Origin: Anaerolineae bacterium
GTDB lineage: Bacteria > Chloroflexota > Anaerolineae > Aggregatilineales > Aggregatilineaceae
NCBI GenBank assembly: GCA_018432315.1
Contig: JAHDLB010000018.1
Span: 62,001 to 126,000, forward strand
Reading direction: 5' to 3'
DNA length: 64,000 nucleotides
Shown: piece after piece, positions 10,027-18,942 of the stretch
Position numbering within the stretch: the first letter of the stretch is position 1
Layout: every line of letters begins with the position of its first letter
The notes under the pieces: model-generated
What the model was told of the DNA's origin: nothing
Databases searched by the model: none
The model's input: only the letters and a program-made list of their open reading frames with translations
Translations under genes and position numbers: made by a program

Positions 10027-11401
10027 ACGAAGAATCGCCGGGCGCGCCCGCTACAGCGGCGCGGCGATCGTATTCGGCAGCCGCACGGCCCCGCATGGCT
10101 GTCGCTTGCCGTTGGATCCGGTCCAACCGTTCGCCGTGCAGCGGGTAGGCAACCAGCAGGCCGATACCCGCCACAATCGCGATCATGGGCAGCACTGCGG
10201 AGAATGTCCGGATCACCGTGATCACTGCCTCAGGCTGCATACCAGCCGCCAGGTCGGAATCGTATCCCGCCAGCGACAGCCCTTCGCCCAACACCAACCC
10301 GGCCACCGCCGGCGGAAACCGGAAGATGAAGCCGAGTATGCCGCGATACATCCCCTCCCGGCGCAGCCCCGTTCGCACATAATCGTCGTCCACCACTTCG
10401 GCAAAAAGCAGGTCGGGTCCCAACACTGTCCCCCCGATCGCAATGCCCAGCAGCCCCAGCGCAATGCCCACCACCATCGCACCCTCGGCGAATAAGAGCG
10501 GGATCGCGAACACTGCCGAAATTGCCATCGACACGGTCATCGACCGACGCGTTCCCCACCGCTTGATGACCGCCTGCCACCCCACCAGCGACAGGCCCGA
10601 CGCGACCAGCAGCATCCCCAGCAGGGTGCTGAGCTGTTCTTCGGGAATCTGGAGCACGATGTCTGCGTAAAACGGCATGATCGCCAGGATCACGGCCAGG
10701 ATGAAGCGCGTCGTGAAGTTGATCCCCAGCACGATCAGAAACGTCCGGTTGTTCGCCACCACCTGGATCTGCTCGCGCCAGGAAGTCTGTTGACCTGAAC
10801 GGGAAAAGGCCGGGTTCTCGCGAATGCCCACCAGCGACAGCAAGTACATCACCGCCGCCAACGAGCCCCACAGCACGGCCAGAGCGCTCCATCCCAACCG
10901 GCCATAAATCGTCGGCGTCAGCGCCACGGCCAGCCCGGTGCCCGCCACAAAGCCGATCAACTGGCGAATACTAGCCCCGCCAGCCCGCGCGACCGTATCC
11001 TCGTACATTTCGGGGAACAGCGCGTCCTGGTTGAGCGTGACGATCGACTGGAGCATGTCGTAGATGCTGATGATCACCAGGAAATAGACCATTAGCGCGA
11101 CCGTGTTCCCCTTCTCGAACGGGGGCAGCCACACGAGCGCGAACGCCACGGAGGTCGGTATCGCCAGCAGCGCGATGTAGAAGCGCCGCCTCCCCCACCG
11201 GGTGCTGGTCCGGTCCGAGAGCCACCCCGCCACCGGATCGTTCACCGCGTTCCAGAATCCGAAAGCGAACCAGCCCCGCCCCACCCATTGCGGAGAAACG
11301 CCCATCACCGTGGTATAGAAATACTGGACGAAGCTGTTGAACGTCCAGTAGGTCAGCAGCCCAGCCGAATTTCCAAACGAATACAGCACGGTCCGCCACA
11401 A
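10025..11401 (-). CDS. MFS transporter, glycoside-pentoside-hexuronide symporter-like
   Basis: A protein of about 458 aa with ~12 hydrophobic helices. The start YSFGNSAGLLTYWTFNSFVQYFYT, the motif WNAVNDPVAGWLSDRTSTRWGRRR between helices 2 and 3, and the overall layout match the GPH:cation symporter (MFS_2) family, which imports sugars or glycosides with Na+ or H+. The substrate is unknown. The start is uncertain: no in-frame ATG or GTG exists upstream of the first helix. TTG 11401 is the first standard codon, but GAGGGAGAG lies just upstream of an in-frame ATT/CTG pair at 11476-11471, which would add 24-25 residues. It ends inside the terminator shared with the PspC gene. Confidence 0.82.
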   Translation of the reverse strand: MWRTVLYSFGNSAGLLTYWTFNSFVQYFYTTVMGVSPQWVGRGWFAFGFWNAVNDPVAGWLSDRTSTRWGRRRFYIALLAIPTSVAFALVWLPPFEKGNTVALMVYFLVIISIYDMLQSIVTLNQDALFPEMYEDTVARAGGASIRQLIGFVAGTGLAVALTPTIYGRLGWSALAVLWGSLAAVMYLLSLVGIRENPAFSRSGQQTSWREQIQVVANNRTFLIVLGINFTTRFILAVILAIMPFYADIVLQIPEEQLSTLLGMLLVASGLSLVGWQAVIKRWGTRRSMTVSMAISAVFAIPLLFAEGAMVVGIALGLLGIAIGGTVLGPDLLFAEVVDDDYVRTGLRREGMYRGILGFIFRFPPAVAGLVLGEGLSLAGYDSDLAAGMQPEAVITVIRTFSAVLPMIAIVAGIGLLVAYPLHGERLDRIQRQATAMRGRAAAEYDRRAAVAGAPGDSS

Positions 11402-11494
11402 AGGCAGCCGCCCCGAGTTCGTCGGGGCGCTGTGGGATTCGACCTCGCGACCGGTTTCCGTTTGTCGCTCCAGAATGTTCTCTCCCTCAGCCCG

Positions 11495-13015
11495 TTAGTT
11501 GCGATTTCCTGCCCGGACCAGTTCCAGCGTCAACAGGTACGCGCCGCTGGTCGTGCCCGCTTCTCGCTCGTAGCGCGACGCGACCAGAATGTACATATCG
11601 TCGCGCGGAAGCTCGAAGTTGCGCAGCAGTGCGTCCTGGTTTTCGCCTTCGTCATCATCAAACGCGATCTGCTTGCGGGTGCTGTCGTACAAGGTCACCA
11701 GTGAATCCAGATCGCCGGACGCCCGCTCCATGCTGATCGAGATTATGTCGCCTTGCTGTCCAAAAAACACATATTCCTCGACCGGCTGCCCGGAGTCGAT
11801 CATCCCGCTCACCGTGGCGCCATACATGATCTCCAGCGCCCGCCCGCCCACGACGCCGGGCCGCCCGTTCAACTGGATCGCAAACTCACCCGCGGTCTGC
11901 CCCTCGCTTTCGCGGAAACGCGTCGCGATGACATGGTACGTCCCGGTCTCTGGAATGGTGAACGCCGCAATGCGAGCGTCACGCCCTCCGCCGCCGTTAT
12001 CGTCCTGCGCCAGCTCGACGAGGTTCGCGTCCGCCAGCTTGACGTATGGATCGAGATTGCCACCCTCAGCCCGCATCGTCAGCGTGATCACGTCGCCACG
12101 CTGAGCGTCGAAGCGATAATAGCGGTACGGTACGTCATCATCAATCGTCCCGTGCAGCGTCGCGCCATAGTCGATCAGGCGCGCTTCCTCGGGCCGCTTG
12201 CCCAATTCGTCCGGCGGCGTCCGCGCCAGTTCCAGGACGTAACTCCCTTCCGTATCACCGGCTTCGCGGCCAAAATGGGTCGCTACGATCAGGTAGATGC
12301 CCGAGTCCAGGACCGCGTAATTCCGGATCGCTGCGTCGAGCGTGCCCGCGGCCAGTTCATCATCATCGTTGGACACCAGCACCCGGCCATCCGGCGTCGC
12401 CAGGTCGAGGTGCGGGTCCAGATTGCCGGACGTGCGCCGCATGGTGATCGTGATCACGTCACCGCGCGCCGCCCGCACGAAGTAGAAGGCCAGCGGATTC
12501 TCGTGCGTGATGCGGCCCAGAACGCTGTCGCCATATCTCAGCGTCGTCGTTTCAGTCGCGCCCGTGCCCACCTGTTCCAGCAGAAGCTCGTAATCCCCTG
12601 CCGTGCTGCCGTGCTCCTGGCCGAAACGCGTGGCGATCACAAAATACCGCCCATCGGCAGGGATGCGCTTCGACGCAATCATCGCATCTGTCCCAGGGCC
12701 ATCGTCATCGCTCATCGCCAGGATCGCTCCCTGCTCGTCCGTCAACACCAGCAGGGGATCGAGATCGCCGCTCGCGCGCGACATGGTGATCGCAACGAGA
12801 ACGTCGCCTTGCGCGTCGAACGCATACACGTGCCGGAACGCGCCATCGTCGATCGTCCCGGTCACCGTCTCACCCATGCGCAGCGAGTCTGCCCCCTGAA
12901 AGGCCAGCGCGCTGCCCGCCGCCCACATGCAAAAGCTGGCCGCGCAGAAGAAAGCGAGGATCGTCCGGCAAAACACCATCGGGTTCAAGTGTCCCCACCC
13001 TGGCTGAGATGTCAC
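11495..13015 (-). CDS. Exported protein of four PPC repeats
   Basis: A 506-aa protein: signal peptide (hydrophobic core FCRTILAFFCAASFCMWAAG, cleavage near ALAFQ) followed by four tandem ~105-residue repeats. Each opens with YG(D/A/E)xVxGxID, continues with DVIxITMxRxxGxLDP and a DDD/DDN motif, and closes with Y-x-V/I-I-A-T/S-R-F. This is the bacterial pre-peptidase C-terminal (PPC) beta-sandwich, which is normally attached to secreted proteases and assists export or substrate binding; here there is no catalytic domain. Its GTG overlaps the stop of the upstream PPC protein (GTGA), so the two are translationally coupled. An internal ATG at 12979 is an alternative start. Confidence 0.82.
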   Translation of the reverse strand: MTSQPGWGHLNPMVFCRTILAFFCAASFCMWAAGSALAFQGADSLRMGETVTGTIDDGAFRHVYAFDAQGDVLVAITMSRASGDLDPLLVLTDEQGAILAMSDDDGPGTDAMIASKRIPADGRYFVIATRFGQEHGSTAGDYELLLEQVGTGATETTTLRYGDSVLGRITHENPLAFYFVRAARGDVITITMRRTSGNLDPHLDLATPDGRVLVSNDDDELAAGTLDAAIRNYAVLDSGIYLIVATHFGREAGDTEGSYVLELARTPPDELGKRPEEARLIDYGATLHGTIDDDVPYRYYRFDAQRGDVITLTMRAEGGNLDPYVKLADANLVELAQDDNGGGGRDARIAAFTIPETGTYHVIATRFRESEGQTAGEFAIQLNGRPGVVGGRALEIMYGATVSGMIDSGQPVEEYVFFGQQGDIISISMERASGDLDSLVTLYDSTRKQIAFDDDEGENQDALLRNFELPRDDMYILVASRYEREAGTTSGAYLLTLELVRAGNRN

Positions 13016-15705
13016 GGCTCGCGCGTCAGCGTGAGCGTGAATGCCCCCACCGTGCTCTCCTGGTCCAATCCATAGCGCGCCACGCCGATCAGGTACTTGC
13101 CCGATTGTGGCAGTACGATCCGGCTCAAACTGGCCTCGTAGGTGCCTCCCGTGGGGCTGTCGTCGTTGCTGGCGATCTGCAGCCAGCCATCACCCACCGA
13201 TTGGTACAGGTACAGGACCGAGTCCAGGTTGCCGCTTTCGTGCGCCACCGCGATCGTCACCGTATCGCCAGCCGTGCCATCGAACACGTAAAACAGCAGG
13301 TATTGGCTGTCTGTGATCTCGCCCGCGACGCTCTGCCCATACGCGATCGGGACGATCCCCGATCCGGCCGTTTCGACCGGCGCGCCGGGCAGGCGCTGCT
13401 CCAGGCTCAGCCGGAACGCGCCCGTCGTGGGTTCGGCGTCGTCACCCACGTAGCGCGACGCGATGATGACGTAGGTCCCGTCGGCGGGCAGTTCGACCGA
13501 GATCCGCGAATCGCGCACGATGCCCGGATCGATGTCGTCATTGGCATCGATCACCGTCCCATCTTCCGCCTGCAATTCCAGGTAGCAGTCCAGCGACGAA
13601 CCGGGTGTGGCCTCCATGAGGATCTGCACCTGGTCGCCAGCCACCCCTTCGAACCGGAACATTTGGCTGGACGTATCATCGTCGATCACCCCGTTCACGG
13701 TGTCGCCATAGCTCAGTTGTGAGGGCCCAACAGGCTCGCCGCCGGTTTCCACCGGCTCGATCTGCGTCTGGGTCAGCGCCAGTATATACCCGCCGCCCAG
13801 CGAACTCGCCGGGCCAAAGCGCGGGGCGAGCATGACCACATAATCGCCCGTCTGGGATATGATGATTCCCGTCAACTGCCCCGTGCTCGATACGACTTCC
13901 TCCAGGCTCGCATCCGCCAGGATCAGGACCGCATCGGTGCCCTCGTCGGTCGTCGCGGACAGGTCGACCAGCGATCCCGCCGACGCCGGGAAGTTGTACA
14001 GCGCCGCCACCGAGTCGAATGTGCCTTGTGCGGTTACGCCCGGCTCCAGCAGTGCCGGCGCCAGCAGGTCGATCGTGTCCGGTTCTTCCTCTGGCACAGC
14101 CTCCTCCACGCCTTCTTCTTCGGCGTCGCCGGTCGTCAGCGAGAGCTCATAGGGCCCTGCCGTCGTCCCGGCGTCCTGGTCGAAGCGCGTCGCCACAATC
14201 GCGTAGTATCCTGCTTTGGGCAGCGTGAATTCGATCAGCGAGTCGCGATTCTGGCCGTCTACGATGTCGTCGTTCTCGATGAGCGGGATGCGGCCATCGT
14301 CCAGCAGCACGAGAAGCGGATCGAGCCCGTTGGCCTCTTCCTTGTTCAAACTCGCCATCTCGATCCGGATCGCATCGCCGCCCGCCCCGCGGAAAACGTA
14401 CACGTCCATGTACCTGGCATCGTTCAACTCGCCCTCGACCGTGTCGCCATACGCGATCGACGGCAGCCCGGCGTAATCAGCCGGCATCACCGGCTCGGCT
14501 GGCTCTTCTTCATCCGGCAGCGGCGCCGCGTCGGACTGGAGTTCCAACACGAAGCTGCCGGTCGTCGTTCCCTGAGTCTGCCCGGCCCGCGTTGCGAGGA
14601 TCAGGTATTCGCCATCCGCGGGCAGGGTGAAGACGATCTGCGCATCCCCATTCTCGCCCCCGCTGTCGTTATCCTCGAACAGCAACTGGCTGTCAGCGTC
14701 CAGCAGATACAGGTAGCTGTTCAAGTCTCCCCCGGCCCGGCGCATCGTGATCGTGATCGTGTCGCCCGCCCTGCCGCTGAAACGGTACGTTATTCCCGGC
14801 GCATTCGAGTCAATGTTCCCATGCTCGGACTGCCCGTACACCATTTCCGGGTATTCGATGTCTTCCCCACCCGCGCCCGCCTGCTCGAAGGTGAAGCCGT
14901 ACTCCCCGCCGGCGTCCGTGGTGTCGGGCAGGGATGCGAACAGGAAGTAAACGCCTCCCGCCACGAGTGTGAATCGCAGCCCGGTCCCCGGTTCGGCGCG
15001 GGCTTGTTCGACGAAATCGGCATTCGTCAGCACGAACAGCGGCCAGAATCCCGCGAATTGATCCGGCGTCACGGACACCTGGTCGCCCGCCTCGCCCTCG
15101 AACCAGTACACCCTGAACGCGGCCTGTCGATCGAGCGAATCGTTGATGGTGGCCGGCGCTTCGATCGGCATCAGGCGCGTGGTCGCCCCCTGATCGCTGG
15201 GCGTCTCCGGGATTTCCTGAGTGGGTTCGGGCGTCTCGGCCCCCGGTTCCTCCGCCGGGCTTTCACCGACGGCGGCTGTCAGATTCAGGCTGAAGCTGCC
15301 ACCCGTTTCAGAGAACAACCCGCCCGCCTGCGTGGCCTGGATGCCGTAGCGCCCATCTGCCGGGATGACGAACGTCAGCCGGGCATTCGAGCCGCCGCCG
15401 CTGTTATCGTCGGTCGCCAGCGGCGTGCCGGAGGGATCGTTCAGCACGATGAACGGGTCGAGATCGCCTTCGGTCACGATCATCGTGATCGTGATGACGT
15501 CGTTCATGAGCGCATCGAACGCGTAAAATGCGCTGGGCTGGTCTCCCCCAAGTTGGCCGTCGACCGTCTGTCCGTAAACGAGCACAACGGGCTCGGTGTC
15601 CTGCCCTGGCGGCGCCGCCTGAGCCGGGATCACCGCTCCGGCCAACACAGCCGTCGCCAACATCACGACGGTCAGCCACCGGAAAACACGCGTGTGGTCA
15701 CTCAT
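13012..15705 (-). CDS. Exported protein of about seven PPC repeats
   Basis: An 897-aa protein. ATG 15705 is chosen because GGAGGAG lies just upstream and a signal peptide follows (VFRWLTVVMLATAVLAG, cleavage near PAQAA); the frame is open further upstream but without these signs. About seven PPC-like beta-sandwich repeats follow, several with YGxxVxG, GDxITITM, G-D-L-(D/N) and P-A-D-G-x-Y; the second and fifth are divergent. Acidic Pro/Glu-rich linkers (around residues 150-180, 390 and 525) join them. No enzyme domain is present, so a cell-surface or extracellular binding or structural role is inferred. It is the first gene of a two-gene operon with the four-repeat paralogue. Confidence 0.82.
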   Translation of the reverse strand: MSDHTRVFRWLTVVMLATAVLAGAVIPAQAAPPGQDTEPVVLVYGQTVDGQLGGDQPSAFYAFDALMNDVITITMIVTEGDLDPFIVLNDPSGTPLATDDNSGGGSNARLTFVIPADGRYGIQATQAGGLFSETGGSFSLNLTAAVGESPAEEPGAETPEPTQEIPETPSDQGATTRLMPIEAPATINDSLDRQAAFRVYWFEGEAGDQVSVTPDQFAGFWPLFVLTNADFVEQARAEPGTGLRFTLVAGGVYFLFASLPDTTDAGGEYGFTFEQAGAGGEDIEYPEMVYGQSEHGNIDSNAPGITYRFSGRAGDTITITMRRAGGDLNSYLYLLDADSQLLFEDNDSGGENGDAQIVFTLPADGEYLILATRAGQTQGTTTGSFVLELQSDAAPLPDEEEPAEPVMPADYAGLPSIAYGDTVEGELNDARYMDVYVFRGAGGDAIRIEMASLNKEEANGLDPLLVLLDDGRIPLIENDDIVDGQNRDSLIEFTLPKAGYYAIVATRFDQDAGTTAGPYELSLTTGDAEEEGVEEAVPEEEPDTIDLLAPALLEPGVTAQGTFDSVAALYNFPASAGSLVDLSATTDEGTDAVLILADASLEEVVSSTGQLTGIIISQTGDYVVMLAPRFGPASSLGGGYILALTQTQIEPVETGGEPVGPSQLSYGDTVNGVIDDDTSSQMFRFEGVAGDQVQILMEATPGSSLDCYLELQAEDGTVIDANDDIDPGIVRDSRISVELPADGTYVIIASRYVGDDAEPTTGAFRLSLEQRLPGAPVETAGSGIVPIAYGQSVAGEITDSQYLLFYVFDGTAGDTVTIAVAHESGNLDSVLYLYQSVGDGWLQIASNDDSPTGGTYEASLSRIVLPQSGKYLIGVARYGLDQESTVGAFTLTLTREP

Positions 15706-15748
15706 CTTGTTGACTCCTCCAGCACAAATCAGGGGGTACCTGATTGTG

Positions 15749-15777
15749 ATTGTACGGTAGGGCATACTGTGCCGCAA
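15749..15777 (-). promoter_or_regulatory. Promoter for the PPC-repeat operon
   Basis: On the minus strand TTGCGG (15777-15772), 17-base spacer, TACAAT (15754-15749). It lies 44 bases upstream of ATG 15705. Confidence 0.6.
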
Positions 15778-15841
15778 CCAGCGGATGGTGTATAGTTGGC
15801 GTGTGTTCGCCTTGAATCCTGACACCACCGCGGAGACACAA

Positions 15842-16534
15842 TTGGTTCTGCCCAATACAATTGCAGTCGATGGTCCAGCCGGCTCGGGCAAGAGCACGGT
15901 ATCGTTCGCCGTTGCACAGCGCATCGGGTATCTCTTCTTCGACACGGGCGCTTTCTATCGCGCCATCGCCCTCCTCGCGCTGGAGCAGCATGTTGACATG
16001 AACAACCCCGACGAGGTTGTCGCGCTCGCCCAGCGCGTGAATCTCGACATGACGCCCGATCTAAAAAACGACGGGCGCCAATGCACCATTCTGGCCGACG
16101 GGCGCGACATCACGCCACATATCCACGATCCGGAAGTTGACGCCCACGTGTCGGTGGTGGCCGCGATTCCCGGCGTCCGCAGAACTCTGCTCGACGTCCA
16201 GCGCGCTATCGCCCAGCGCGGGCAGATCATCATGGCGGGGCGCGACATCGGCACCATCGTCCTGCCCGATGCCGATCTCAAGCTGTTCATCGATGCCAGC
16301 CTCGAACAGCGCGCGCGGCGCCGGTACCAGCAGCGCCTCGACAAAGGCGAGCCCGCCGACCTGGCCTCCATTCGAGAGGGTCTCCAGGCGCGCGACACCC
16401 TGGACAGCGGGCGCGCGGTCGCCCCCCTGCTCCGTGCGCCGGACGCGATTTACGTGGACACCAGCGATCTCACGCTCGAGCAGAGCGTCGAGGCGGTATA
16501 CCGACTTATCATGGAATGGCGCCCGCCGCGATAG
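15842..16534 (+). CDS. cmk: Cytidylate kinase
   Basis: A 230-aa protein that phosphorylates CMP/dCMP with ATP in pyrimidine nucleotide synthesis. The P-loop is DGPAGSGKST (residues 10-19). DTGAFYRA forms part of the CMP site, and the GRDIGTIVLPDADLKLFIDA stretch and R-A-R-R-R-Y lid are all characteristic. TTG 15842 is taken as the start because GGAG precedes it by six bases and it gives the standard opening (VLPNTIAVDGP) and length. The ATG at 15785 would add 19 residues without a ribosome site, and a TATAGT at 15791-15796 inside that extension could be the -10 box. It is followed 38 bases later by comEC. Confidence 0.92.
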   Translation: MVLPNTIAVDGPAGSGKSTVSFAVAQRIGYLFFDTGAFYRAIALLALEQHVDMNNPDEVVALAQRVNLDMTPDLKNDGRQCTILADGRDITPHIHDPEVDAHVSVVAAIPGVRRTLLDVQRAIAQRGQIIMAGRDIGTIVLPDADLKLFIDASLEQRARRRYQQRLDKGEPADLASIREGLQARDTLDSGRAVAPLLRAPDAIYVDTSDLTLEQSVEAVYRLIMEWRPPR

Positions 16535-16572
16535 CGTCACCGGCGGCCCACTTGTCTTGAGGATGCAGGCTC

Positions 16573-17958
16573 ATGACGCTGCTCTACCTCGTGGCATCCT
16601 GGATAGCGGGAATCATTCTCGGCGCGTCCACCGACAGCCCAATCCCTGTCTGGATCGCGCTCGCCCTGGCCGCCTTCGTGGCTGCCTGGTGGGTCCGCCA
16701 GCGCCCGCGCCAAGCCGTCGCGCTGATCTGTGGCGGGCTCGCCTGCCTGGGCGTGGCGCGGTATGCCTGGGCAAGCCAGCCGCTGACGCCGGACGATATC
16801 GGCTATTACGCGGACTCTGGCTACGTCACTCTGACGGGCATCATCAGCCGCGATCCGGACGTGCGCAGCCAGCATGTGAATCTGCGCGTCGAGGTCGAAA
16901 CGCTCACCCGTGACGACGAGCCTATCGCGGTGCATGGCGCGGTACTGGTGCAGGCCCCGCGCTATGGAGACTATGCCTACGGCGACCGGGTACAGGTCAG
17001 CGGCGCGCTGTTGACCCCGCCGGAGTTCGACACGTTCTCGTACCGGGACTATCTGGCGCGGCAAAACATCCACGCCATGATCTCGAACGGCGCGGTCCAA
17101 CTCCAGGAGCGGGACCAGGGCCAACCCTGGTACGAGATCATCTACGCCATCAAGGAGCGCGCCCAACAGACGATCGACCGCCTGCTACCCAGCCCGCAAG
17201 CGCCCTTGTTGAGCGGCATTCTGATCGGCGTGGAAACCGCCATTCCCGACTCGATCCGCGAGGCGTTCAACCGCACCGGGACCACCCACATCATCGCCAT
17301 TTCCGGCGCCAACATCATCATCATTCTGCGCGTGTTGATGGGCCTGTTCACCCCGCTGGCGGGCCGCAGCCGCGCCGCCCTGTTCGCCGTGGCGAGCGTC
17401 GGCGCCTACGCGATCCTGGTGGGTGGCGATCCTGCCGTGGTGCGCGCGGCCATCATGGGCAGCCTGTCGCTCGTCGCGGCGCGCCTGGGCCGCCGGACGT
17501 ATGGCCTGACGACGCTCGCCTTTTCCGCCTGGCTAATGACGCTCTTGAACCCGATGGTGCTCTGGGATGTCGGATTCCAGTTGAGCGTAGCCGCCACGAC
17601 CGGGCTAGTTCTGTTCAGCCAGGATTTCGAGGACATCCTCGAGCGCGGGCTGCGCCGCGTCTTCGCCCCTTCGACGGCCCGGCAGGTGACCCAGTGGCTG
17701 TCCGAACCGGTCGCCGTCAGTCTGGCCGCGCAGATCACGACCACGCCGCTGATCCTGTTGTACTTCGGGCGGTTTTCCATCATCGGCCTCGTCGCCAACA
17801 TCGTCATCGTCCCGGTGCAGCCGTACATCATGACCGTGGGCTGGCTCGCCGTGCTCGTAGGGATGATCTGGACGCCCATCGGCCAGATCGTCGCGTGGGT
17901 TGTGTGGATTCCCCTCACCTATACGCTCGAAGTCGTGCGAGCGTTGGGTTCATTATGA
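16573..17958 (+). pseudogene. comEC: ComEC/Rec2 membrane channel part, ended by in-frame TGA
   Basis: The N-terminal two domains of ComEC: two short N-terminal helices, a soluble OB-fold (DUF4131, about residues 60-190), then the competence domain with many helices (GILIGVETAIPDSIREAFNRTGTTHIIAISGANI is diagnostic). ComEC moves single-stranded DNA across the inner membrane during natural transformation. The frame is stopped by TGA at 17956-17958, and the same frame continues directly with WASVQVALTGS, the usual ComEC follow-on (S-L-P-W-A-S-V in relatives). So either the gene is interrupted, the TGA is read through, or the protein is made in two pieces. It is recorded as a broken gene with that caveat; the membrane part itself shows no other damage. 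Confidence 0.75.
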
Positions 17959-18942
17959 TGGGCATCGGTTCAGGTCGCCCTCACCGGCTCCACTGCGGGA
18001 ATCGTCTATTCATGCTTGCTGCTCGCCATGCTTCTCAGAATCCAGCACCCCGACGATCGCGCCCATCTGGCCCGCCGCGTCCGCCAGCACCTCAGGCCGT
18101 CGCTGGTCATACTCGCCGGGAGCCTGGTCGCCGTCCTGGTGTGGGCCGTCGCGCTCACTCAGCCCGACGGAAAGCTCCACGTCTGGTTTCTGGATGTGGG
18201 GCACGGTCATGCCGTCCTGATCCGCACGCCAGACGGCGCGCATCTGCTGGTCGATGGCGGGGCGAATCCCACCCAACTTCGCCAGGCAATAGGCGACGCG
18301 ATGCCCTTCTGGAATCGCACGCTCGATTTGCTGATCGTCTCACAACCCACGCGCGCCGCCATCGGCAGTGTGCCCGAGCTGGCGCGGCATTATGACGTCC
18401 GGCTCGCGCTCTCTAACGGGCAGCCCGGCGAAAACCAGGAATATGCGGAGTTAGTCGAGATTCTGCGCGATCGGGGCGCGGAAATGGTCAGCGTGATAGC
18501 GGGCCACAAGATCGCCACCAGCGACGGCGTCACCATCGAGGTACTTCATCCGCAGGTGCCGCCCCAGCCAGACGACGACGTCGACACGGCTTCGCTGGCC
18601 GTCCGGCTCAGCTATGGCAGCACGTCGTTTCTGCTTGGCCCGAATCTGTCCCTGGAGGGCGAGCGCCAGATGATCGAGCGCGGCTGGTATCTCGGCAGCA
18701 CGGTGATCATGCTCCCATCCCACGGGGGGGCAAAAGAAAACAGCCTGCCATTCCTGCAGGCTGTTCGTCCCCAGGCCGCCGTTGCCCTGGTGGGTGCGGG
18801 AAACCGCGCCGGGTTACCCGATCGGGACGTCGCCGAGCGCGTCTTGAGCATGACGGGCCGGTCCCTTTTCCGCACCGACAGGCACGGCACGGTCGAGATG
18901 ATTACCGACGGCAGCACCCTTCAGATCTACACCGACCGCTGA
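17959..18942 (+). pseudogene. comEC: ComEC C-terminal part, degenerate metallo-beta-lactamase domain
   Basis: This continues the comEC frame after the TGA. The first in-frame start codons are TTG 18016 and ATG 18028, neither with a convincing ribosome site. After one hydrophobic helix comes the ComEC-type metallo-beta-lactamase domain (WFLDVGHGHAVLIRTPDG, VDGG). The usual metal motif T-H-P-D-x-D-H-I-G-G is replaced by SQPTRAAIGSV, so the metal-binding His/Asp residues are gone and nuclease activity is not expected. The rest of the domain is intact and continues to a normal end at TGA 18942, which suggests selection on the fold. It overlaps the converging ppk gene by 16 bases. Confidence 0.72.

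Noticed and set aside
11753-15795. Long plus-strand frames (about 440 and 589 codons)
   Set aside because: Antisense shadows of the PPC-repeat genes; rich in Arg/His/Gln with no recognisable domain.
17956-17958. Selenocysteine reading of the comEC TGA
   Set aside because: ComEC has no selenocysteine relatives and Pro is usual at this place; ordinary nonsense, readthrough or splitting are more likely.
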